Source: Thermococcus sp. (lineage in GTDB: Archaea > Methanobacteriota_B > Thermococci > Thermococcales > Thermococcaceae). From it: a stretch of 11,350 nt of DNA. The number at the start of each line of letters is the position of its first letter. Positions within the stretch are counted from its first letter, which is position 1. Under the pieces are notes generated by a model. It searched no databases, was not told the origin of the DNA, and saw nothing but the letters and a program-made list of their open reading frames with translations. The translations under genes and the position numbers were made by a program. The DNA lies in contig NZ_JAMONU010000096.1 in the NCBI RefSeq assembly GCF_027066465.1, forward strand, positions 1 through 11,350, read 5' to 3'. Shown piece by piece: positions 1 to 6,207 of the stretch.

Positions 1-1494
1 ATGAACGTCACGAAGAACGGAGAAACCTACGACCTTAAATACGCAAAGAGGGCCATGCTCGTCGTTGTCATCCTTCCTCTGCTCGTTATGTACACCGAAG
101 CGATGCTGACCCCCGCGCTCCCGACGATTCAAAAGGAGTTCGCGATAAACCCGAACGACGTCAGCTGGGTTCTGACGATATACCTCCTGGTCGGAACCGT
201 GAGCGCCGCCATCTTCGGAAAGCTCGGCGACATGTACGGAAAGAAGAAGATTTTTCTGGTCGCCCTCGGTTTTTACACTTTGGGCGTTATCCTCAACGGC
301 TTCGCACCGAGCTTCCGCTGGTTGCTCTTCAGCAGGGCAATTCAGGGGCTTGGAATGGCGATATTCCCGTTAGCGTTCAGCCTCGTCCGCGAGGAGTTTC
401 CGCCCGAGATGGTGCCCCAGGTTCAGGGAATGATAAGCGCGATGTTCGGCGTCGGTATGGTCATAGCCCTCCCCCTCGGAGCTTACGTTACCCAGCACTG
501 GGGCTGGCGCTGGACGTACCACTCGGCGGCTCCCTTCGCGGTCCTGATGTTCATCCTCGCGTGGAAGATACTCCGCGAGAGTCGCTACATCAACCCCGGA
601 AAGCTCGACTGGCCCGGAGCTTTGTTCCTAATCTGGGCCGTCGTTCCGGCCCTTGTAGCGGTAACGCGTGCCCCAAACGTCGGCTGGACTGCCAAAGAGA
701 CGCTTATCCTCTTTGCGGTCTCGATAGTTGGCGCGGTCCTGCTAGTTCTGTGGGAGAAAAGGGTTGAAAACCCGATAGTCCCACTTGACGTCGTGACGGC
801 AAGAAATCCAGCCATAGTGAACCTCGGAATCATGTTTGCGGCCTTTGGAATCTCGATGATGAGCCAGGCGAACACCTACATCTTCCAGATGAAGCCACCC
901 TACGGCTTCGGCAAGAGCATACTCGACAGCGGTCTGCTTATGACTCCGATGGCGGGCGTCATGCTAATCATCGCCCCCCTGGCAGGCAGGCTGATGCCCA
1001 AAATCGGCGCCAAGCCACTCGCGATAGTCGGCTCACTTGTGGCCAGCTCTGGCCTCGCCGTTTTGGCAAAGTACGCTCCCCAGTTTCCCCCGAACCACCT
1101 CTGGGCCTTCGTGGGGATGATAACCTACGTTGGGGCGGGAATAACGCTCATGAACATCTCCTTCATCAACATCCTCGTCTTCAGCGTTCCGCCGAGGGTC
1201 ATGGGCGTCGCGACCGGTGCCAACAGCCTGTTCAGGAACTTCGGCTCGACGTGGGGACCGGCTATAGCCGGAACCGTGATGAGCACCTACTACATCCTCT
1301 TCCATCCGCCCGGTGCCCCTTCGTGGGTTAGGATAAAGATACCGACGACGAAGGCCTACGAGGTGCTCTTCGGAACCTCCGCCGGAATCTACCTCTTCCT
1401 GGCGATACTCAGCCTGGCCATCGTCGAGGTCATGAAGGGCGGGAAGATTCGGGAGGTCGAGAACGGGGGAGAAAAGAAGGTAAAAGTTGGCTGA
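1..1494 (+). CDS. MFS permease, DHA2 drug-exporter type
   Basis: A 497-residue polytopic membrane protein of the major facilitator superfamily, probably a proton-coupled exporter in the cytoplasmic membrane. Visible family marks are an acidic residue in the first membrane segment (E33, in YTEAMLTPALP), the loop 2-3 motif GKLGDMYGKKK at residues 73-83, the RAIQGLG motif around 112-118, and a GxxxALPLGAYVTQHWGWRW stretch near 150-170 that matches the DHA2 form of motif C. About 12-14 hydrophobic segments can be counted, and the length fits the 14-segment DHA2 group better than 12-segment families. The start is the ATG at base 1; nothing upstream is visible, so its promoter and a longer N-terminus cannot be judged. 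The cytoplasmic tail after about residue 478 is charged (Lys/Glu rich). The gene converges on the alcohol dehydrogenase with a 16-bp gap. The substrate cannot be read from the sequence. Confidence 0.88.
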   Translation: MNVTKNGETYDLKYAKRAMLVVVILPLLVMYTEAMLTPALPTIQKEFAINPNDVSWVLTIYLLVGTVSAAIFGKLGDMYGKKKIFLVALGFYTLGVILNGFAPSFRWLLFSRAIQGLGMAIFPLAFSLVREEFPPEMVPQVQGMISAMFGVGMVIALPLGAYVTQHWGWRWTYHSAAPFAVLMFILAWKILRESRYINPGKLDWPGALFLIWAVVPALVAVTRAPNVGWTAKETLILFAVSIVGAVLLVLWEKRVENPIVPLDVVTARNPAIVNLGIMFAAFGISMMSQANTYIFQMKPPYGFGKSILDSGLLMTPMAGVMLIIAPLAGRLMPKIGAKPLAIVGSLVASSGLAVLAKYAPQFPPNHLWAFVGMITYVGAGITLMNISFINILVFSVPPRVMGVATGANSLFRNFGSTWGPAIAGTVMSTYYILFHPPGAPSWVRIKIPTTKAYEVLFGTSAGIYLFLAILSLAIVEVMKGGKIREVENGGEKKVKVG

Positions 1495-1510
1495 ACTCCT
1501 GCTTTTCCCT

Positions 1511-2647
1511 TTACTCTCCCCTGAAGGCCTTCAAATACAGCTCCCTTATCTCTTCCGGCTTTGGTTCAACCGGGTTGAAGAACACCAGTCCGTCGCGGTA
1601 GGCCTTCTCGGCCATCTCGTCGAGCCTCGCCATGAAGGTTTCTTCATCGACGAGCTCGCTCAGCTTCGGAACGCCCGTCCGCTCGTTCAGCTCTCTGACG
1701 GCATCAACCAGCGCCCTCCAGTCCTTCAGTCCGAGCTCCCTCGCTATCTCGTCGTAGCGCCTCCTCGCGTAGTCGCTTCTCCCGGCGTTGAACTCCATGA
1801 CGTAGGGCAGGAATATGGCATTGAGAAGTCCGTGCGGACCGAGCCAAGCAGCCTTGTGGCTCATAGCGTGGCAGAGACCGAGGCGCGCGTTGAGGAAGGC
1901 GATTCCGGCCATTGTAGAGGCGTAGTGCATCTTTTCGCGCGCTTCCTCGTCGCCTTCGAGGCTCCTCTCAAGGTAGCTGAAGACGGTCTTTATCGCCTTG
2001 ATAGCCATCGCGTCGCTGAAGTCGTTGGCGACCTTGGTTGTGTAAGCCTCTATCCCGTGGACGAGCACATCCAACCCGGAGTTTCGCGCCACTTCCCTCG
2101 GCATCGTCATCGGTAAGCGAGGGTCGAGTATAGCCACTTCAGGCGCTATCTCCGGCGTAACGATGTTGTACTTGATTCCGCCCTTCTTCAGAACGCTCGC
2201 TCCGGAGACTTCGCTCCCGGCACCGCTCGTCGAGGGAATCGCTATGAGCTTAGTCTTCAGCTTTGGAACAGGTTTGGGCTTTGAAAAGCGGTCCATGAAG
2301 GCTATCTCCTCGAAGTTCAGCTCGGGGGCATCGTAGAAGACCTTCAGCGCTTTCGTCGTGTCTATCACGCTTCCACCGCCGAGCGCTATCAGCAGGTCCG
2401 GCTTAAACTCCCTCACCTTCGGCAGAAACTCCTCTATCGTTTCCACGCTCGGCTCCGCTGGAAGGCCGGCTATGGACAGGACCTCCGCTCCCGCTTCCCT
2501 AACGTAATCCTCCGCCTCGCTCAGGAAGCCGTGCTTTTTCATCGAGTTGCTGGCCAGAATAAGAACCCTCTCGTGCCCGCTCGCCTCCTTCCTGAGCTTC
2601 TCAAGAGAACCTTTGCCCTCGATGATTCTTGTCTTGAGCCAGAACAT
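1511..2647 (-). CDS. iron-containing (group III) alcohol dehydrogenase
   Basis: A 378-residue NAD(P)-dependent Fe-type alcohol dehydrogenase, which in heterotrophic archaea reduces aldehydes from peptide or sugar fermentation. The N-terminal Rossmann-like half has the dinucleotide motif GGGSVIDTTK at about residues 90-99. The metal ligands of the FucO family are present: D193 and H197 in GLDVLVHGIEAY, H260 in CHAMSHKAAW and H272 in GPHG; H264 is the usual nearby catalytic-site His. The length is normal for the family. The reading frame is open back to a GTG at 2656, but the ATG at 2647 (MFWLKTRII) is preferred because GGTGGT lies 4 nt before it, the same spacing as at hisC in this window. It is divergent from the Mo/W import operon, so it shares an upstream region with it. 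Tungsten-dependent aldehyde oxidoreductases work on the same aldehydes, which gives a possible but unproven link. The alcohol or aldehyde substrate is unknown. Confidence 0.9.
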   Translation of the reverse strand: MFWLKTRIIEGKGSLEKLRKEASGHERVLILASNSMKKHGFLSEAEDYVREAGAEVLSIAGLPAEPSVETIEEFLPKVREFKPDLLIALGGGSVIDTTKALKVFYDAPELNFEEIAFMDRFSKPKPVPKLKTKLIAIPSTSGAGSEVSGASVLKKGGIKYNIVTPEIAPEVAILDPRLPMTMPREVARNSGLDVLVHGIEAYTTKVANDFSDAMAIKAIKTVFSYLERSLEGDEEAREKMHYASTMAGIAFLNARLGLCHAMSHKAAWLGPHGLLNAIFLPYVMEFNAGRSDYARRRYDEIARELGLKDWRALVDAVRELNERTGVPKLSELVDEETFMARLDEMAEKAYRDGLVFFNPVEPKPEEIRELYLKAFRGE

Positions 2648-2676
2648 CGCCACCACCGGACTAAGTTCGCGGGGGT

Positions 2677-2685
2677 CTTTTTAAC
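2677..2685 (-). promoter_or_regulatory. candidate TATA box for the alcohol dehydrogenase
   Basis: On the minus strand GTTAAAAAG is centred about 34 nt before the ATG at 2647, the same distance as the TATA boxes of modA and the feoA-like gene in this window. No clear purine-rich BRE precedes it. An A-rich alternative (TAAATAAAAATG on the minus strand, about 2706-2717) would give a longer leader and cannot be excluded. Confidence 0.35.
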
Positions 2686-2700
2686 GGTCTCGCAGAGCTG

Positions 2701-2737
2701 GAAAACATTTTTATTTACAGAAAACTTTTTTGTTTAC
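2701..2737. repeat. tandem 18-bp direct repeats before modA (candidate operator)
   Basis: GAAAACATTTTTATTTAC (2701-2718) and GAAAACTTTTTTGTTTAC (2720-2737) match at 16 of 18 positions with a period of 19 bp. They lie immediately upstream of the modA TATA box. A third, much weaker copy in the same register (about 10 of 18) begins at 2739 and contains the TATA box. Repeated sites beside a core promoter are typical of regulator binding, here perhaps a molybdate/tungstate-responsive factor, but the spacer is A/T rich and simple composition contributes to the match. Confidence 0.5.
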
Positions 2738-2738
2738 G

Positions 2739-2752
2739 CAAATGTTTAAATT
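2739..2752 (+). promoter_or_regulatory. core promoter (BRE/TATA) of the mod operon
   Basis: GCAAATG followed by TTTAAATT (2745-2752) is a good archaeal BRE plus TATA element. Its centre is about 35 nt before the modA ATG, which predicts a leader of roughly 8-10 nt. The ribosome site GGTGAT is at 2774-2779, with exactly 3 nt to the ATG. Confidence 0.6.
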
Positions 2753-2782
2753 CGAATCCCGAACCACTCATCGGGTGATTCC

Positions 2783-3598
2783 ATGAAGGGAATTACTGCC
2801 CTCGCCTTGGTCTTCGTTGTTCTAGGTGCCGCTGTTGCGGCCGGTTGCATCGCCTCCGGAGGTCACCAGCAGGAAGCAACAAAGCGGTTTTCGGGGCAGA
2901 CTGTCGTTGTCTGCTCCGGAGCGGGTCTTATGAAGCCGATGAACGAGATTATAAGCCTCTTCGAGAACGAAACTGGAGCAAAAGTCGAGGTGAGGTATGG
3001 GGGTAGCGGGGAGATTTTCGGGATTCTTGAGACCTCCTGCGGCTGTGACGTTTTCGTGCCGGGCTCATACTATTACCTTGAGGAGGCCGCCCAGAGGGGC
3101 TACATACTAAACGGCACCATCATCAACGTGACAAAGCACATACCGGTCATCATAGTCCCTAAGGGCAATCCAGCTCACGTGGAGTCCCTCCGCGACCTCG
3201 CGAAACCGGGCGTCAAGGTTGTGCTCGGTGACCCCAAGGCCTGCGCCATTGGAAGGGTTGCGGAGAAGATACTCAAGAACGCGGGGATATGGGGCAATGT
3301 TAGCAGGAACGTAATCGCGTACGCTCCGACCGTCAACCAGTTGCTCGTTTACATCGCCACCGGACAGGCTGATGCGGCCATAGCGTGGGAGGACACCGTA
3401 ACGTGGGCCCAGGCCAGGGGAAAGGTTCAGGTCATTCCTATACCTCCCGATGAGAACTCAATAAAAACAATTCCGACTGCTGTGACGGTCTGTGCTAGAA
3501 AGGACGGTCATCTGACGGTTGCTGAGGCTCTTAACGAGTTCATAGCGAACCATACTTCAATCTGGGAGGAGTGGGGGTTTAAGCCTTGGAGCGGCTGA
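2783..3598 (+). CDS. modA: molybdate/tungstate-type ABC substrate-binding lipoprotein
   Basis: A 271-residue extracellular binding protein that would deliver an oxyanion, probably molybdate or tungstate, to the ModBC transporter. The N-terminus is a lipoprotein-like signal: a hydrophobic run at 4-20 ending in AAGC with the lipid-anchored Cys at 22, then a Gly/His/Gln linker. The type II periplasmic-binding fold follows, with oxyanion-loop candidates CSGAGLMKP (44-52) and YGGSGEI (72-78), and TSCGCDVFVPG (84-94). It resembles the archaeal branch of ModA proteins with a CGAGLMKP-like first loop more than the classical Thermococcales WtpA. Several N-x-T/S sequons (N110, N115, N172, N246) fit an archaeal surface glycoprotein. 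Five Cys residues besides C22 (44, 86, 88, 154, 237) are unusual for this family. The ATG is fixed by GGTGAT 3 nt upstream. The last 13 bases overlap modB. Which anion is bound cannot be told by eye; a separate wtp system may exist elsewhere in the genome. Confidence 0.82.
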   Translation: MKGITALALVFVVLGAAVAAGCIASGGHQQEATKRFSGQTVVVCSGAGLMKPMNEIISLFENETGAKVEVRYGGSGEIFGILETSCGCDVFVPGSYYYLEEAAQRGYILNGTIINVTKHIPVIIVPKGNPAHVESLRDLAKPGVKVVLGDPKACAIGRVAEKILKNAGIWGNVSRNVIAYAPTVNQLLVYIATGQADAAIAWEDTVTWAQARGKVQVIPIPPDENSIKTIPTAVTVCARKDGHLTVAEALNEFIANHTSIWEEWGFKPWSG

Positions 3599-4380
3599 GC
3601 TTCAGAAAGGTCTCGATAGGCCTCACGCTGTTCTTTACTGCTTTCCTGTTTTTGGCCGTGGCGACACTTTTCTTCGTTCCCAGCCCCAGCGAAGTTGTGC
3701 GCTCCCTGCGCTCAGCGGAGCTCCTGTTTTCCCTTAGGCTGTCTCTACTGACGTCGGTCACAGCGACGCTCCTGGTTGTCCTCTTTGGGGTTCCGATAGG
3801 ATATTCACTCTCCCGCTTTGAGTTCAGAGGAAAGAGCGCAGTGAAGTCCATCATAGACCTTCCTATGGCGTTTCCTGAGCTCGTGCTGGGCCTTGCACTG
3901 CTGTTGCTTTTTGGCAGTACTCCCGTTGGTAGGGCTGCGGCCGACATCGGCGTTCAAGTTGCCTTTACTAAGCTCGGGATAGTCGTTGCCCAGTTCTTTA
4001 CGGCGCTTCCCTTCGCGGTTCGCGTCATATACACAACCTTCGAGGGGATAAGCAGACGCTACGAGCTCGTAGCCAGGAGTCTCGGCTACTCGGAGTTGGA
4101 GACGTTCATTCGGGTGGTTCTTCCGATGGCAAGGGGAGGACTATTTGCCTCAACAATAATAGCCTTTGCCCGCTCAATGGGCGCCTTCGGTGCCGTGCTG
4201 ATACTCGCCGGCGGGACTTACATGAGAACCGAGACACTGCCGATAACCCTCTACCTCAACCTATCATACGGAAACCTTGGAATGGCCATAACCAGCGGAA
4301 TAGTCCTCGTCTTGGTATCATTCGCGGCGATACTGCTCTTTGAGTGGCTGGAGGGGGGTCGCAAAGTTGCTGGAAGTTGA
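3586..4380 (+). CDS. modB: molybdate/tungstate ABC transporter permease
   Basis: A 264-residue integral membrane subunit, forming the homodimeric channel of the importer with the ATPase that follows. Six hydrophobic segments can be placed at about 8-31, 49-75, 88-110, 123-148, 190-210 and 230-253. The cytoplasmic EAA loop that contacts the ATPase is clear at 159-180 (YELVARSLGYSELETF...VVLP), with the conserved Gly at 166. The length is that of ModB/WtpB. The start is TTG at 3586, inside the end of modA: the in-frame GTG at 3571 is followed by a stop codon within three codons, and no ATG occurs before the first membrane segment. GGGAGGA at 3564-3570 may serve as a rather distant ribosome site; translation is probably coupled to modA termination. 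The last 14 bases overlap modC. Confidence 0.85.
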   Translation: MERLSFRKVSIGLTLFFTAFLFLAVATLFFVPSPSEVVRSLRSAELLFSLRLSLLTSVTATLLVVLFGVPIGYSLSRFEFRGKSAVKSIIDLPMAFPELVLGLALLLLFGSTPVGRAAADIGVQVAFTKLGIVVAQFFTALPFAVRVIYTTFEGISRRYELVARSLGYSELETFIRVVLPMARGGLFASTIIAFARSMGAFGAVLILAGGTYMRTETLPITLYLNLSYGNLGMAITSGIVLVLVSFAAILLFEWLEGGRKVAGS

Positions 4381-5416
4381 GAACCTTACCCTGAGCGTTG
4401 GAGACTTTCACCTGCGGGGGGTTTCGTTTTCCGTTAAGGGAAGGGACTATCTCACCGTGATTGGACCGACCGGGGCCGGAAAATCCGTCCTCCTTGAGGC
4501 AATAGCCGGATTTTACCCCCTCTCCTCTGGCAGAATAGCCCTTGAGGGCAGGGACATAACGAGGGAACCTCCTGAGAGAAGGGAAATGAGCATAGTCTAC
4601 CAGGACTACATGCTCTTCCCGCACATGAGCGTCTTCGACAACATAGCCTTCGGTTTAAAAAAGAGAAGGCTCTCCAGGGGAGAAATTGAGAGGGAAGTCC
4701 TGGAGATTGCCGAGGAGTTGCACATCGACCACCTCCTCCACAGAAAGCCCGGAACGCTGAGCGGCGGGGAGCAGCAGAGAGTAGCTTTAGCGAGGGCCCT
4801 AATCGTCGGACCCAAGGTCCTCCTCATGGACGAGCCTTTCTCCGCCCTTGACACGAAAACCCGGGAGGAGCTACGCTCCCTCGTTAGACTTGTCATCGGC
4901 AAGCACGGCACGACGGTAATCCACGTTACCCACGACTTCGAGGACGTCTTCGCCCTGGCAAAGCACGTTGCCGTGATGCGCGACGGGAGGATAGTTCAGT
5001 TCGGAACGCCAGAGGAGGTCTTTTCGCGACCCGGAGACGAGTTCATAGCGAGCTTCGTTGGCACGAACCTGCTCAGGGGACGGGTTGAAGAAAGGAGCGA
5101 CGGCCTGACTGCCGTGAGGGTCGGGGACGTAATCCTCTACACCGCGGACGAGGCGGAAGGGGAAGCAACGCTCTCGCTCAGGCCCGAGGAGATAATACTC
5201 GCCAGAGAGCCCAAGGAATGCTCTGCCCAGAACGTTGTCCCCGTCGAGGTAGCGGAGATGGAGAGGCGCGGCCAGCTCGTCTGGCTCTCGCTTGTCTCGG
5301 ACGGTCTCTCGTTTCGTGCGGTTGTCACGCCGAACGCCGTTGAACTGCTCAAGATAAGGCCCGGTGAGAGGTTTTACGCCATCTTTAAAGCGAAAGCCCT
5401 GAGGGTGGTAAAATGA
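4367..5416 (+). CDS. modC: molybdate/tungstate ABC transporter ATPase with C-terminal TOBE/Mop-like domain
   Basis: A 349-residue cytoplasmic ATPase that powers the importer. From the N-terminus: Walker A GPTGAGKS at 33-40, Q-loop VYQDY (Q79), ABC signature LSGGEQQRVALARA from 131, Walker B VLLMDEPFSALD with D145 and E146, and the switch His at 189 (IHVTHD). Residues from about 230 form a regulatory tail, and the last 65 or so (from SAQNVVPVEV) look like a TOBE/Mop-type oxyanion domain, which in ModC and WtpC relatives can give feedback inhibition by the transported anion. The frame is open back to a TTG at 4340, but the TTG at 4367 is chosen because the protein then begins MLEVENLTL, as ModC proteins do, and GGAGGGGGG lies upstream at 4350. 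Its stop overlaps the modD start as ATGA. Confidence 0.9.
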   Translation: MLEVENLTLSVGDFHLRGVSFSVKGRDYLTVIGPTGAGKSVLLEAIAGFYPLSSGRIALEGRDITREPPERREMSIVYQDYMLFPHMSVFDNIAFGLKKRRLSRGEIEREVLEIAEELHIDHLLHRKPGTLSGGEQQRVALARALIVGPKVLLMDEPFSALDTKTREELRSLVRLVIGKHGTTVIHVTHDFEDVFALAKHVAVMRDGRIVQFGTPEEVFSRPGDEFIASFVGTNLLRGRVEERSDGLTAVRVGDVILYTADEAEGEATLSLRPEEIILAREPKECSAQNVVPVEVAEMERRGQLVWLSLVSDGLSFRAVVTPNAVELLKIRPGERFYAIFKAKALRVVK

Positions 5417-6207
5417 ACTCGATAAGGCTGTTTGAGCTATATCTCTGGGAGGACTGCCCGTACTTCGACGAAACCGTTGAGCTGCTTGGGGTCAGGGGTC
5501 TGGGCAGAATGAGCATAGTTTCAAGGGAACCGGGAATTGCGGCCTGCACTGAGGAGCTCTCCGACTTCCTCAGCACTCTTGGTCTGAAAACCGGTTTTGT
5601 GCCAAGCGGGGAGCGATTTGATACTGGTTCAGCCCTCCTGTGGGCGGAAGGTGACCTGAGGACGCTCTTCAAGGTTTGGCGCGTTAGTCAGACCTTCCTT
5701 TCCATAACCTGCGCGATAGCGACCGAGACTGGAAAGCTCGTTGAGCTCGCGAGGAAGGTGAATCCGGACGTCATCATCGCCACAACGAGAAAAACCCACC
5801 CTGGGATGCGCTACTTCGAGCTGAAGGCCGTCAGGGTCGGTGGGGGAGACGTTCACAGGAATTCCCTCAGCGATTCCGTGCTGATAACCCAGAACCACCT
5901 CCAGGTGGCCCGACCGGGGAAGCTGATGTCGCTTCGTAAGGTTGAGCTTGAGCCCAGAACAGCAGAAGAGGCTCTGGAGTATGCGCGGAAGGTTGATGTG
6001 CTTCTGCTGGACCACTTTTCCCTCGAAGAGCTCGGAGAGCTCGTTCCCAGGTTGAGGTCCATTAACCCATCGCTCGAGATAGCCGTGGCGGGAAACATAA
6101 ACGCGGGGAACATCGCGGACTATGCGAAGCTTGCCGATATCATTGTAACCAGCTCGCCCTACTACGCGGTTCCCCTTGACCTGACAACGAGAATTGAGAG
6201 GCTCTAA
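5413..6207 (+). CDS. modD: ModD, quinolinate phosphoribosyltransferase-like protein of the Mo/W operon
   Basis: A 264-residue soluble protein of the NadC (quinolinate phosphoribosyltransferase) fold, of the ModD branch linked to molybdenum transport operons. The diagnostic core is visible: ATTRKTHPG (123-131), AVRVGGGDVHR (139-149), LSDSVLITQNHL (152-163), then Glu in VELE (178/180), Asp in LLLDHF (D200) and AGNINAGNI (206-214) in place of the SGGI of true NadC. The basic and acidic active-site residues of the fold are therefore retained, but the changed THPG and AGN segments favour ModD over NAD synthesis. No nad genes lie nearby. It is translationally coupled to modC through an ATGA overlap, so it belongs to the same transcript. 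The reaction of ModD proteins is not established to my knowledge; a role with molybdate, tungstate or the pterin cofactor is inferred from context only. The stop overlaps the feoB stop as CTAA. Confidence 0.82.
   Translation: MNSIRLFELYLWEDCPYFDETVELLGVRGLGRMSIVSREPGIAACTEELSDFLSTLGLKTGFVPSGERFDTGSALLWAEGDLRTLFKVWRVSQTFLSITCAIATETGKLVELARKVNPDVIIATTRKTHPGMRYFELKAVRVGGGDVHRNSLSDSVLITQNHLQVARPGKLMSLRKVELEPRTAEEALEYARKVDVLLLDHFSLEELGELVPRLRSINPSLEIAVAGNINAGNIADYAKLADIIVTSSPYYAVPLDLTTRIERL

Noticed and set aside
1495..1510. Possible terminator or small RNA between the MFS and dehydrogenase genes
   Set aside because: Only 16 bp with one short T run (CTTTTCCCT); too little to call a distinct element.
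1487..2116. Long plus-strand open frame of 209 codons opposite the alcohol dehydrogenase
   Set aside because: It is the antisense shadow of a clear Fe-type dehydrogenase, shows no family motif and has no ribosome site.
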